Shown in pieces: positions 1 to 14,100 of a stretch of 64,000 nucleotides of DNA. The stretch's first letter is position 1. Each line of letters starts with the position of its first letter. The notes below the pieces were generated by a model that ran no database searches, was not told where the DNA came from, and worked only from the letters and a program-made list of their open reading frames with translations. The translations under genes and the position numbers were made by a program. Location: NCBI GenBank assembly GCA_016801845.1, contig CM028906.1, positions 11,680,501 to 11,744,500 of the forward strand. Reading direction: 5' to 3'. Source of the DNA: Polydactylus sextarius (taxonomy: Eukaryota > Chordata > Actinopteri > Polynemidae).

Positions 1-570
1 ATAATCAGGTTAGTTTGTGGCCTAGGTTGGAAGCAACTCTCAGTCTTACTTGTGAACAAAATAAATGTACAATTTTGTTCATTAAATTAAAATATTGTTC
101 TTGAACTGTAAATTTTGCACTGGAAATATAGATAAAGTCTGTGCATGAGAGTCAGAACGTGTGACAAGAGCTGTGACCACAAAGATGGCTACCCTAAGCT
201 CATGCTGCCTTCATTCAAACTGATAAACAACATTTTCAAGCTGATGGAAATAAACTGACATAAGGCAACATTATCTTACCTAAAGAATATAGGGTTAGGT
301 ATGACTATTTTTGTGCCCTTTACACATACGTGTTATAACCATGTTATCTCCTCTTCCCCCAGCAGCTAAAGATTGGATATCATCCACAGCCATGTTACCA
401 ATGCGTGTGTGTGCCTGTGTGACTGTGTGTTAACGTCTTACACCGTCTCTGGCCTACATAGTAGGGCTGGCTTGGTGCAGCTGCCCTGCGGCAGGATAAA
501 GGGCGGATGAGTGGGCGGCTTTGGAACAGCAAACCGGCATCTCGATAAGAAGCAAAAGGTCTGTGTGAGG

Positions 571-572
<2 letters not shown>

Positions 573-623
<51 letters not shown>
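573..623. repeat. (GT)n microsatellite
   Basis: About 25 uninterrupted GT units, followed by GCGCGC and more GT-rich text. The Cys-Val and His-Thr open frames on the two strands come from it. Confidence 0.97.
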
Positions 624-631
<8 letters not shown>

Positions 632-738
632 TGTGTGGACGTGTGTGTGAGACAGAGACACACAGTGGGGAATATGATAAGGCTCAATGGGCAACATCTC
701 TTAACAAGGCTTAATAACATGGTGAACTTTGTGTCACA

Positions 739-744
<6 letters not shown>

Positions 745-769
<25 letters not shown>
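745..769. repeat. (CA)n microsatellite
   Basis: Twelve CA units about 120 bases from the GT run, in inverse orientation to it. Confidence 0.95.
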
Positions 770-3700
770 GATAAGTTTAAAGTAAAAATGATGGAGGTAT
801 ATTAGTGCACTCTCATGTGCCACTGGACATTCTTATATAAAGAAACCTAATCAGTTTGTGCAATAGTCTCCTTTGCAGCCATCTAATATTTCTTTTGTCT
901 TCCAAAGGCTTTGTTTCCTCAAATCCATATTTCAACACTCCTCTCCCTTTACTCCCCAGCTACCTCCGTATCCTCATACTATTATTGTAAAACCATTTTA
1001 AACTACACTGTTAACTTGAAGTCATAATATGGACAGAGTGCATCAACTCTCACATTATTAGGTTTGCTTGTGTTTGTGATACAGTCGAGATGAAACTTTC
1101 AGGATTCACTTCATACTGTGCTTGATTTGGGAATGAAACCCCATTTTTTTCCTTGATTTCTCATGTAAATAAGCGCCACTCCACTTTGAGTGTCAGTGTG
1201 AGCTGTGGCTTCTTGAAGCTTTGTTTGTTAGGTTGCCATTGCAGTATATTTCCTGTTCCACTGTGCCCTGTGAATTTCATTTAATCAAAAAGTTGGAGTT
1301 TTTGTTATTCCAGAAACACAAGGTTCAGCTTCTGGTCAGGGAATCCAACTCGCTGTCACCTTAACAACATGTTTTTATTACTTTGTTCTTTGTATTATTT
1401 ATTCACTGTTATTGTGGATCACTGTTTTATCTTAAAATCTAATAAGCATGCAGACACTATCAACTTCTGTTTTGTTATACTTCTGGTAACATATGCCCTT
1501 TATGTGCCCTGCAACTGAATGCAATTTAATCAGCTCTATAGTGCACGAGAACTGTGAGGGTGACTGACAGCACTTCCTTTCATTTTCATGTCTCAGCTCA
1601 TTTTAAACTGTTCAGTACACTATCCTTCTCTTTTAAAATTCTTTTTTTAAATCCTACCTGAGCCTTGTATAATGAGAGAGGTATGTAGTTTGTAATACAG
1701 GCAGGTTACTTTTATATTTTGTGCTTTCACTCTCCATTCAGTGTTGAATGGATGTGGCTGGTGAATATTTTTTGGTTTTTTTTGCTTTTTTATATATATA
1801 TTTGTTTATTAAATGACTTTGTGCATTAGTTGCTCTAACAAAGAAGTCCTTAGTGTGTGTGTAATGTACGTGATGTAACAGCTGTGCAAATCAACCAGAA
1901 AACCTGCTTTACCTTGCCTAAAGGAGACTGTGGCTGTTGTTTTGAAAATGTTTGTGCTATGTTGGTCCTGAGGGATAATTCATGTTAAATCAAACTGAAT
2001 ATTCCATGATCAGTATCTGGGAATGGGTGTAAACAAACACCCAAAATCATTTTAAAGACATAACCACGTAAACTGTGTCACTTGGTTTTTGTGATTCCAT
2101 TAATTGCAAATTATCATAGAAATGATGGGGAAAAACTGCACACAATGACAATGAGACCTAAGAGGCAATGAAACTGAATGAATGTTGATGCTAAACAACA
2201 GGTATTGTTGAGCTCAAAATTCAGGACGGTGATCTACTACAAATGATGGTCAGCTTCTATCTTCAAATAATGGAAAATGAACCTAACAAATCACCAGAAT
2301 GCTGTTTGATACCATGAAGTTAAATTCAGCTCCAGCATCGCCTCAGATTGGCGATGGATTCGTTACATGCAGTAGGTGAACCTTGAAACAAGTTAATTAG
2401 AGCTCTAAATATGTACAGCCTGACTCTAATTACAATCTGTGCAGTGATAAATCAGCCTTTACTAAACTAACAAACTCATTAACTCTTTAGGAGCCAATAA
2501 TACACATTGGCAGGCCCTTCGGCTGCACTCAGACCCCCTGACACCGACCAAAGCTAAAGAAATAATTGAGGATTTAAACTGCAAACCCGTTTACAACACA
2601 CAAACAGACACGCACGTACGTCCGGCTCTTGAGGCGGACCTCACCTCCCACACATATTACTTTGGCAGTGATAGAACAGCAGCACCTCTCCCATGAGAGC
2701 AGACCATTGCAAGGGATAAAGTACTGAGGAAGACAAGGAGGCGTGAGTCTCTCAGATTAAAACACTAAATATACCGAGATGTACAAGATGTTCTGTTCTT
2801 TTTTTCCTGTCTGTCTATGATGCCTTCCCGACGCCCTCAATTCAACGAGCTTTATTGTCTCCTAGGTTCAACAACCAATTGCCACAGCAACGCAAATAAA
2901 AGACCAATATTCTCCCAGAAGAGCCAGAGATGAGAGCAATTTTTAACATTTATGACTTAATATTCACACTGTACATAATAGTGAGCAAGCTGTGTGTGTG
3001 TGACTGTCCACTGCACACCCTTCTCTCCTAAATTAGCATGTGTGTAAAAACAACTATGTAGAAATGGGAATCACAGTGGTACACATCAAAATGCATTGGG
3101 TGCCAGCTTTATAAGATCAAAATCAACGAGAGTGCTTATGATTGTGTAAGAGTGACTGTCACTGTGTAATCCTCAAGCCGTGGTAAGTTTAATACACACA
3201 GGGAATTAAACCTGAAATGGATTTTCCTTTTCATCTTGTCTTGTAAGGATTTAGAAGGTGGAGTACAGTGCATTTCTCCAGTTGACTTTTTTCTGTTTCT
3301 GCCTTTTACCTGTGATGACTACGTATGCAATTTGCTTCAACTTGGCATGCCCTTTATTAATCGCCACCTGGTCATTTTCCTTTCAATCTCTATCGCTGAG
3401 GACACAATCCCATGCTACTGTAAGTTAGTGCTAGTATTAACCAGTACTAGTCAGTCAATAGGTTTATTTTTTCCCTAGACTGTGCTGTATACCAACAGTG
3501 GTACTTTATTCTTCCAGATTGATCATCATTTCACTCAATAGTTACAGAGGAGGGAAGCTCTCCAAGTCTATCTACAAACTATTCTGTGTTTTATGGCATC
3601 ACAAAGCCTCTCTAACCTTTTTTCCCCTATTTTCTTTCTACTGGGCCATTTACTGCTCCCCTGACAGTTTGTTGTTTGGAGTGTACATCATTTCATTCAA

Positions 3701-4891
3701 TAAAGACTTTTACTGAAGAGAGGAAGAAAAAAAAAGCTCTCTGACCTCAATGAGCTTGTTAATGTGACCGTTAGCAAACTTGTTTGCTAAGGCACTAATG
3801 GGACAATAAGTTCATACAGATTATTCAAAAGACTAATGTGTACAATCGACTCCTGGGTCATGAGTGCAAACCATGTCCCTTGGTGAAGGAGTTTTCTTTT
3901 TTTAGTCTGGCAGAAATAAGCCATTACAGTCTGACATCTCTGTCTGTCCTTTTCCTCAAAGGTTGGCACTGTCAAGACTGCTTGCTATTGGTCAACAGTG
4001 CAAATTAGCTTGTCAAACTCAATTCTAGATTAAGTCCATTGAGAGCACCACGGAGATTAATTTATTTTTGCCACATTTGACCATTTTTAAAACTGCTGCA
4101 GCACTGTGCATCTGAGTTGATTTAGAGGTAACTGATTATATGTTATTTAACATGTTTAACCATACAAAAGCTGAATATTTTAAATAATATAAACTGTCAT
4201 GGCATTGGTTTGCTGAAGTATTCATTCAAACTGGATGTCTCAATTTTTTTTTTTTACTTTTAGCTTTTAGATTCTTCAACCAATTAAAAACTTTTATCTA
4301 ACTATCTGAACTGTAAACTTATATATATTTCAACCATTAATTAACATGTTTTTTTTTTTTTTAAACATCTGTGCTCGCTGGTTAATTTAACACTTTGAAC
4401 ATGTGGTGTTGTTTCTTAGGTGTTCCATGTGACTCCGTGTGACATACACACACAGACTACTTTTTTTTAGTCAAATGATGATTTGGTATAATGTTCTGAG
4501 TAGCTGAGCTACCACACATCTCCCAAATAATCCCTTGAAATCAGGCTAACCTTGTTGGGAATCATTGATGCAGTTTGTTTTGCTCTGTTCTTAAGCTATC
4601 CTCCAACACTCAATCTCTTCATTCTTCACCTCACCTGCAGTAGCAAAGGCCAGGAAGTACTCTTGAAAGGATCCTAAAAAGCCATATGTCATTTGTGCAT
4701 TGCTGCTATAGCAGTAAACGAAATTTCTCTGAACTCTGTGTCTCGTACTTATTTCCTGTTACTGCTATTTAGCTGCTGGTCCAAAAATGTTAAATTACAT
4801 TGTTTTGTTATTTTTTTTTCAGTCATAGCTTTCCACAAATAGAGCACATGTTTGAGTTGGAGCCAGAGAGGACATGCTATTAAGCTCCTAC

Positions 4892-5106
4892 CTATGGCCA
4901 TAAAGTCCTCGTGGTCCCAGGCCTGCAGCTGGGCTAAGGGGCCGCTGTAGAGCAGCAGTCCATCAGCCACATCCGTGATGAACTCCAGAGACACATGACT
5001 CTCGAAACAGGGCATCATGGGAGGAAACCAAGCATAGCCGTTGGTGTGGAAACTGTGCTTGTTCTGCTGGCACTCAGGCCCTTCAAACTGAGCTGGGCAC
5101 TGGCAC
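4892..5106 (-). CDS. cadherin exon 11 of window (end of EGF, start of laminin-G)
   Basis: 215 nt, residues 903-973. CQCPAQFEGPECQQ gives the last three EGF cysteines. A short linker then leads to GYAWFPPMMPCFESHVSLEF, followed by ADGLLLYSGPL and the end EDFMAI. The aromatic GYAWFPP motif and SLEF...DGLLLYSGP are the opening of the LamG domain of CadN-type cadherins. The acceptor is CCTCAAG/GTGCC at 5107 and the donor ATAG/GTAGGA at 4891. It ends one base into a codon, so the rest of LamG must lie beyond position 1. 18.2 kb of intron precedes it. Confidence 0.95.
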
Positions 5107-8100
5107 CTTGAGGAAAAGAGTAAAAAAAAATTACACAAATTAGTGAATTCAATAAATAGATGAATATGTTTTTTCCTAATTTCTTTAGTTTTCTTGATTG
5201 TTGGTAACATTGTTTGGTTCTAAATATAAAAGAGAGCCCTGCATTTGTTGAAAACACTATTCTGATCCCAATCTTCCCTCATTTTGGATCGCTTACTGTA
5301 TTTAATTTTTTCAGCATTTTTTTTCAAAGCTCTCTGAATCTAGTTGTTTTCTGCTGTGAAACAGCCATCCCCTTTGGCTATCTTTCTCTCACTCCGTCTG
5401 CTTCACTGACGCAGATGTTCTCATTAGTTGTGAAACCACAGGGAGAATCACTACATTACTAGGAAGCTTCTCGCTTTCTATTTCCACACATCCAAGCGCT
5501 CATTTATCCTATCACCTCCTTTCAAAATTTTACTTCTCACCTCTTTGCTTCGAAATCAGCTTCATCCTTTGTTACTTAAACGTAAAATGCTCTTCATTTC
5601 GATTCTTGCCTGTCCTTCTTATAGTGCACATGTGTGAACCAATTATCTTACCATTTTATCTAATAGTCTTTAGTCTATGTCCAAATTTTCAGGAAAAAGT
5701 AGACCAAGATTTTGAAGATATATCATCAATTTTGAATAACAAATTTCAACAGTAGGACCATCTACCCAGGAGTAAAAGTTTGGTAAAAAGTAAAAAAAAA
5801 AGGCATTTTTTATCTGTAATTATTATTATTAACTTACATTTGTAGTGTCATAGGTAAGACCTTTTTTTTTTACCTCAAGGAAAAAATTTGACACACTAAA
5901 AATCTTGGACCTTCATAGTCATGTTCCTCCTGTTATATGTTTGTACCAAAAATAATGAAGAATTCAGTTCAATTTAATCCAGTTTTATTTCTATAACATC
6001 AAACCACAAAAGGCCCTTCAGATGACCAGGCCCAGCCCCAAGGAAGTAACTATTTTAGCCTTAACCACAACCTTTTCCCAAACATGAAGCTTTTGAAATT
6101 CCTCCTGCTGTGCCACACACAAACTTGCACAGAAATTTGAAATTCTGAGGAATACATATTATTCCTGCCACAGTCTGAGGCCTGTGAGTACATATTCCTA
6201 GAAACAAGTAAGAGCTAAGGAAAAGAGAATAAATTCAGTGCTCAACAGAAAAAGTGGCTTGTGATTTCCGAGAGGCCTCTGCATGAGCGAGGGTCTCCGT
6301 CAAGTGAAACTGCACAATTTTGTAGCTTTTAGGTTTCCTGTGATGTTTATGGAGCAATCTTAGACTCCTCTGAGACTGTCTTGTGTGCAAAGGAAGCCTT
6401 GTTGATTATTTAGTGCACAGATCATTGAATCCAGAGCACAAATAAATTGTACACATGAATTATTAATTCCACAGACCATATTATTCAATTGTGGTCATAA
6501 ATTCTCCTGTGTGGCACATCCTATCCATAGTATACAACACACACTGCATGTTACATGGGTAGAGACAGTTAATACCCAGGAGGTTCAAGTGGGACTTGGC
6601 AGGTGGAGGACCACAAAGATCTAGCGTAGCAAGTGTGAGACCTGGAATTATCTTGGGTTTGTTTGTTGGTTGGTCCTTTGCTAAGTGTGTGGAGGAGTGT
6701 GTTAGCTACAAAATGTTTTTAAGGCCAATCTTAGGTGTGTTTACACCATAGCAAACTTTAATTTTTTTCCTAACCAAATAACCACTAACACCATGTGTTG
6801 TGTCCGAAATAGATTTTCCTGATCTCTGAGATTAGATTGAATTAAAGAGAGAAACATACAGGACAAGAATTATCTTACAAAACTAACAAAACACACATTA
6901 TTTTTCTAGACAGTGAATGTGTCTGTATATTATACTATATATGTATATTATACTCAACCAATATTTTACCAATCATCAGTCGCCCATGTGCATATGATAT
7001 GAAAAACCTAGAAGCAGAATTCACCCAGAAAATATGAAATGCAGTTTATCAGCGACAGAAAAGGGTTTTTGAGGTGGAGTTTAACTCCAAGGTGCTTTTC
7101 TCTTATTCATCTGATTCTCAATATCCCTCATGGTGCGTACCTTCTGCTGTCCACCTCTCCCTCCATCCGTCAAAGTTTAATAGCTCTGTATGAATTTAAT
7201 GAGGAAGCCTTGTATTTTTGGAGCAAAATAAGAATCCCCCCGCACTATATTCATGTGTTGTTAGCAATTATGGAATAGACAAACTGCACACACAGCTTCC
7301 ATCCTAACTGCACACATACGCATGCATGAAAAACACACAACTGGGAGAAACAAGGTATTTCTCCAGGGCAATTCCTCCCTTCCTAATAAGTGAGTTTTTT
7401 ATTGGTTTGTGTTATTCACACTTCAGCTGCTTCTGTAAATATTCTGAGTGTTAGCCATGCGCACGCGCACACACACACACACCCACACACATTGGTGTTG
7501 TGTAGACTGCTCTCTTCTCATACTTTCATTCTCATTTTCTTGCCTCTGCTCTCATCTAGAATAGAAAGAGGACACAAGAATACACACATAAACAATACAT
7601 GTTCTATGAGGAAGTAAGGCAAAAAAAATTAAAACACTGTCACTTCAGTGCTTTGAGACACACAAACACATGCCTAGACCCAAACAAACACGCTACATAC
7701 AAAGTATGCTAATGTCACACAGAAACACAGGAAAAGAGGTTAAGTAGCAATTAAATAAGAGAAGCTAACTCAAGCACAGTTAAGTCCCAAATTATTCATA
7801 CCAGTGCCAAATTTTCAGTAATACTGAATTTTAATGCATTTTCTTCTGGGTGGAAACAACAAAAGCCAATATTCCAGGAGATATTAATAAAAAACATGAC
7901 ATTTTGATACTTTGTACAGATTGACAAAATGTTCCATGGCCAAAGTTATTCATACACCTTTAGAAATTGTCACAACTTATTTGAGGAACAGCAGCTTTCA
8001 TAGCATTCCAAATGGACCTAGTAATTTCTATCATGCTCTAGAGCTTCTAATCAACTATAGAGATTAAGTATTCTTTTGTTGATTCCCATGGGGTAAATTC

Positions 8101-11100
8101 ATATGTTACAGCAGCTCATGTACAGAGGGCATATGGATAGATATAGACTAAGTAAAAATAGATTAGTATAAAACAGAACTGTATAAAATTAGAACTAAAT
8201 AAGGACATTTGTTCACAAAAACAACAGCAACTTACTTTAAATTGATAGTGATGCTACATCCACTGAAGCGGCACTAAGCTGAAAATATCTGATCTGGCTG
8301 ATCTAATCATTTTGAATCATTTGAAAAATTCTGGTATCAACACCTCTAATGGAAGCCGCACAGGGCTGGACTCAATAGATACCAACAAAAGAGGATCCGC
8401 TACTGTAACAAAGGCATACCGAAGTTTGTCTAGTCTTTGGAAAAGTTCACCTGAATGAAAAAGAATGTATCGGTCATTAATTATGTAGTCAGACGAGATT
8501 AAATTGAGACTAAATTTGAGGGACATGGCTTTTGTTTGGCAAAAAAAAGAAGAAAAGCATTCAACCCCAACAACACCTGCCCCATGGTCAAGTGTGGTGG
8601 GTGGAATGTGTTGTTTTATGCGGTGTTTTACAGCTAATGAGGCAGCCAACCCTGTCAAAGTAAATGGAATTGTGAGATAGGAGGATGCGATTCAGATGTC
8701 ATCTCAATGCTGACACTCAGTATGTGTATGTGCAGTTATTTTGCTATAAAGTGCAGTGGTGAAAGTTGGTAAAGTGTTCTTTTCATAAAAGTCTAACTAA
8801 AACTTAAATTTTCCCCACTTTATGTGTACAATGATTATTTTGGTTCCACTGTGCATACATTTCCATTTGTTCAAACGAGGCTAAAACATTTTTTGGATAT
8901 AATCGTGGAAAATGTCTAAGCTTCAAAAGTCTCTGTGTGGGCGTTTCCCATGGCAGCAGTTAAGTGACACCAGGCACTGCTAGATTTTTTCCCTTCTTTT
9001 CTAGTTTTGTCACAGCTTCTGGTTGCTGTACCTGACTCTGGTTAATACAAGCAAAAAGTTTCACATAGTTCACACAGTCTTGTACATTTCTTCAAGTTGG
9101 GAACATGCAGTTATGACCATTGTTATCTAGTTTCCAATGTCAGACCCCACTCCTGTCAGCCAAGAACAGAAATCTGAGGCTGCAGTAGGCACAGGCTAAT
9201 CACAACTGGACAGTTGAAGACTGGTCTGAATCTGGATTTTTGCCGAGGCAGCAGATGGTAGGCTCACAATGTAGTATCAACAGAATGAATCCAAGGAACC
9301 AACATGCCTTGTATCTTGGCTCTTTTTTTTTAACCAATTAATCCAATGATATGAATGCTACAGCCAATGTGAGTATTGTCACTGCCTATGTTCATACATT
9401 TACAACTACAGTTTACCATCTACTAATGGTTACTGCAGAATAATGCACCATGCCACATCATCACCATCTTACCAAATTGTAAATTGGTTTTATGATGCTG
9501 AAAAGAAGTTCAGTTGCCTCCCCAGGTATTTGTAAAACTAATGTTAACATCATCTTTTGGAAACCATGCAATAAAGCATCGTTTTAATAAAGGAAGCAAA
9601 GTTCTACTCAAACATGTCAGTCATTGACAATGTCTTAATGAACTGTATTTGTGAAATTATTAAATTGCAAACACCCACAGTTAACCATGACTGTAACATT
9701 TAAGCATACGTAACAAACAATGTACAGATTTTCTAACAAGTAGCATGAGGGACTCTAGATGGCCTGTAGCTATGAAAGTGAATAATTGTTTGTGTCTGTA
9801 CACATCAGCTCTGTGACATACTGGCAATCTGTCCATGGTCAGCTGGGATTGGTTCCAACCCCCAACAATCTTCAGTGGATAAATGGTATTGATAATGGAT
9901 CGGTGGGAGTAGAGAGAGGGATTACAATTGACATCCAGTAAATACAAACCTGGTCTATTTTATAGTGACTTCTTCAATGTAGGAAGTGCTCAATTAACAG
10001 ATGAGACTAGGCCACAGCTAACAATACCAGTGTTCCATCTGTTTACCTTCCTATGTGTCTGCCCACACATATACTGAAATCAATCAAAGTTCTGACAATT
10101 GAAAGAAAAATGAAGAAAACTTAAACTTTGTTTTTTTTTTTTTTTTGTCAATGCAAATTTAACCGGAGGATGTGACTCAGCTGGATAAACATGACCCATC
10201 ACTTTCTTGCTCCAGTAAGGACTGAGCATAAATCAAACATGAATCAAAGTCAACAACTGTTCCTGATTTTTTGCTGATGTTGCTAGGCGACTGTCAATCA
10301 AATGTGATCAAACCACAATCACACAGTTCTGAAGAAGCAGATTAGCATTTAAGAGTTTGAGTGCTAAGACTCTTTCCTAAAGCAGCTTTTTTATTACTTG
10401 TACATTTGAATATTACTTATCTAATTTTGACTAGTAAATATTATAGAAAGTTAAAATATTATTAAAAGTTTTTCACCGTCACTCTGCTCACAGAGACATA
10501 TAATTTATGTGGATGTGTATTATTACGTGCATCAGGAAAAGACCCATGCCTGGATTTCCATTTCGGCAATGTCATCCTAATTCCCTGAGCACAAGACAAT
10601 CTGAGACATAGTTTTAGTCACAATAGCCAAAACCCTTCAATCCTCTTAAGGCAGCTTTGTTTTGCTCATTCGCTGTCTACCGGGAATTGTGTTTGTCACG
10701 TCAGACCGGGAGCTGTAATCCCACCTCTATCCCTCAGCCCCCTCACTACACCAATCTCATTATTAATCCCAGTGCCTTGATTATCTATATGTTTGTTCCT
10801 TCAATCTTGGGCCATAATCTGTCTGTGTGTGTGTGTTTGTGTGGGTTGCCTTGGGGGTCATATCTGAAAGCCTTTGGAGCAGAAAACTACTCTACAACAC
10901 TTCCATCCTGTATTAATTCTTATCTACAGCATATGTATTTTTTCTTCCCTTTTAACTGATCTTCTCTCATGCTCTTTCTTCTTTTCTACTTCTCTCTTGT
11001 TCCACTTTTCTTTCATCGTTTCCTCTTTTCTATCTCCACTGCTGTTTTTCCCCCCACTGTTGTTCCTCAACTCTCCTTTTCTGTTCTTTTACCTTATTTT

Positions 11101-14100
11101 CTCTTTTTACCCTTCAGTTTGTTCGTTACTGTTCTTTTCATAATTTCCTCTCATTTCCCTCCTCCTTTTTCTATCCAAATTTTCACCCTCCCTGACATCT
11201 CATGCCTCACTGCTTCTCCTCTACTCAACCGGGAGGATCGCACAGCAGATGTTACAGAGTTCAGGTACTGTAGTCTGACAATGAAGATGTGACAATCATG
11301 CAGCATCTGACTCTGACTCTCTTAAATCCGCCCATGTTGCCTTGTTCTCTTCCTGTCATCTATTTGGCTGAGACTTCACAAAGGAACATTTTCTGTTCTC
11401 CCTCTCTCTATCTCTGGCCCACATTCACTTTTCATAAAAGATGAGCAGCATGACATTTTTGAGACAGCTGAAGTTGTAATTTATCATTCCCAGATTTAAG
11501 CCCTGTTCATACTTTTGTATTGTGTAACAATGACACAAAATGAATGATGTAAAATGTAAAATCTCTGTCAGTAAAGGTCATATTTTTGAGTTTAAAAATC
11601 TCCATAACTCAAGGTGAGCACATACACCCCCACACTAATGGCTTATACTTTACTGGCTCTAGATGTCAACTATTAAGATTAAGATGAATTTGCTCAGCGT
11701 TTCTGTAAAGTAGAAGATTATGTCAGTGGATAGAAAGGTCTGTAAGTGGACTGAATATTGCCAGGGAAGAAGAGGAGGAAGTGTCATTATCTTCCTGTGC
11801 TGACAGGGTTCACACAGCCTAAACCCTGCCAAAAATTTTATGCATGTAAATACATACGTAAGTCCACTAGAACAAGTATTACGAAATACTCTACAAATCT
11901 GACAAAAGTGACAGCATCAAAGATCTCTAAAACACTACCAGGGAGGACAAAACTAAAATAACAAAAGGCAACTATGATGCAACAGTGTTGGATAATGCAT
12001 TGGTCTATGGGCTGAGTAAAGACATCATCTTCTTCATCAACTGTTTAATGTATGTAGTGATAAGTGTACTGTAGCGTTCTGTATCCATGGTAACGTCGTC
12101 CTGAGTAAACGTCTGTGAAGTAACGGCGCAACATTGTGTCTACCGGTACTTCATTTTTAATATAAGTTGTTAAAGACACAACAATAAATGTGTATTTGTG
12201 TGTGATTTGCATGGATGTGTGTAATCCAGGGATTATGTCTAGAGTGGATCCAGCCAGTCATCCTGCTCTGGTCCAGCAGTGAGCCGGATTACATGCAGGC
12301 TCCAGCCAGCTACACTCAAATCCTGCCCTTTTCACTCACTGCTTCTAATTAAACGAAGCTGAGGGGTAAAATTAACTTCTACAAGACAGACCAAGAAAAG
12401 CTTAGCGGACAGGTGCGCTCTGAGACTTAATGTTCATCCGGTCTCACATATGTTCACAGGTAGCATGTATGTGTGTGGGTGTGTGGTGGGGTTGAACGCG
12501 TATGTTTGGGTTCATGCTTCAGGATTAAAAAGTATTTGAACATATTAAGTGGAGCACACCTGCAGTAGCAGCTACTGCCACTATGATTTTTTTCTGATGT
12601 CTAATTTTGCTGAGGTCTGATGTGTTACATGTGTATAAGCCTCACTGGTTCCTTCTCTCTGTACAGCAGAATGTAGATGATCCTCTTACCATAACTTCTC
12701 ATAACTTCACAGCTGAAATCTGTTCTTTCTTTTAGTCATAATTATAATTTCATGTCATCTGCATGGTCAGTCTAGTGAAGAGAAAAAAAATGAGAAAAAA
12801 AGTACTATAAGCTACATGTAGTTTCACTACAGCACCAAAGGAGCAGTCAGTGTCATTAGGCCTTTGTCAACCTGCATTCTCTGTACTCTGTGTACTAATA
12901 CCCAGAAATGGTTGCTCTGCCTATTTTATCAAAGATATGTCAGAAACCTGACATGTGTGTGGCATTGTCCCTGGACACTGGCTCTGCTGACTGTAACATT
13001 TTGGTTGTTGAATTAATTCCTTCTGGAAAATAAATTTGGTTCTCTTACATACTTACTTACTTACTTACATTCTTTTACATCTTACATACATTTTAACCAT
13101 GTTACCCTGACAAAGTAAAGGTGAATTCATACTAAATAAATATTTGGTTTAACAACAGATCAACAACTACCCCACCTGCCTGGATTTTGGCTTTCTGATA
13201 TATACAAATAATATAGTATTATTATTTTATAATTTCTCCTATTTCTTTTCAAATTGAGTTTGTGGATGGTGATCCCCGGATACTGACTCTACTGCCATCA
13301 GCACTAGTTTTTGATTAAATGTACTACAGCTAGATAAATTTCCAAGAAACTGAATTCAGATATCCACAGAACATTGAGAATGAACCTGAAGGATTTTCAG
13401 GCTCCTCTTACTTTTCAGCTATTGCCATCCAGTAAAATATCTCAAACTCTATTGGCACAAATAGACATAGTTCCAAGGCAATTTATTATTGTAACTACTT
13501 GTGAATCCCCAAACTTTCCCCCAGCACCATGATGATGAGGATGGATTTGTATGAAATTTAGTGCACACAATTATGTTTAGCAGTTTGAAATGTCATTGAT
13601 TTAAGACAAATCCCATTTTGTAAAACTAAAATAATCATGTGTTTGTAAAATGTTTGTCAATTGTTAGTACTTTCAGATTATCAAAAGCAACAAAAGTGCT
13701 TCTTTTTCCTCTCTCTGGAGGGGCATGTTGGTGTTTGACTGACAGCAGCAGGCAGGGTGCCAGGCTGTCGGTGTTCAGCACAGGGAACAAGAGACAAAGT
13801 AAACAAACTTGCATTGTAGCTCAAAGTCATGGGCAGACAGTGTGTAGTTGGGAGTAATTTTCAAGTGTGAAGACCACAGCAGTAACCAAACAGACTGAAC
13901 TGACATTTCCAGGTTAAGTTCACATGGTGTTTAATGCTCTGAAGCAATAAAAGCCAATTTTCCATCTATCCTGCAAATTACCATTGTTCATGTTAGTACA
14001 TTAGATAAGAAAACAGACTTCAGCGAGAAAGCTGTAGTGGGTTGTTATTCACTCTGTGTCTGACTGAAAGTCTCAGTACTGATTTTAACACTTTATGCAA

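Larger units (their letters stand above)
1..4891. other. intron downstream of the LamG exon, partial
   Basis: No exon of the cadherin gene or of any other gene could be seen. The next exon should start with two bases completing a Gly or similar codon and carry the middle of LamG; nothing fitting is visible. The stretch holds GT and CA runs at 573-623 and 745-769, short AT and poly-T runs near 1790, 4245 and 4350, and otherwise plain AT-rich sequence. Confidence 0.7.

Noticed and set aside
395..805. Open frames rich in His-Thr or Cys-Val on both strands
   Set aside because: They are translations of the GT/CA microsatellites; no other coding signal.
3236..3716. Two plus-strand open frames of 72-80 codons
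   Set aside because: No motif or exon context; likely chance open frames in AT-rich intron.
8317..8658. 113-codon minus-strand open frame
   Set aside because: Antisense to the Tc1-like relic; a plus-strand transposase core remnant explains the sequence better.
10657..11292. Overlapping Phe/Ser/Leu-rich plus-strand frames
   Set aside because: Produced by the pyrimidine-rich tract, which lacks stops in several frames.
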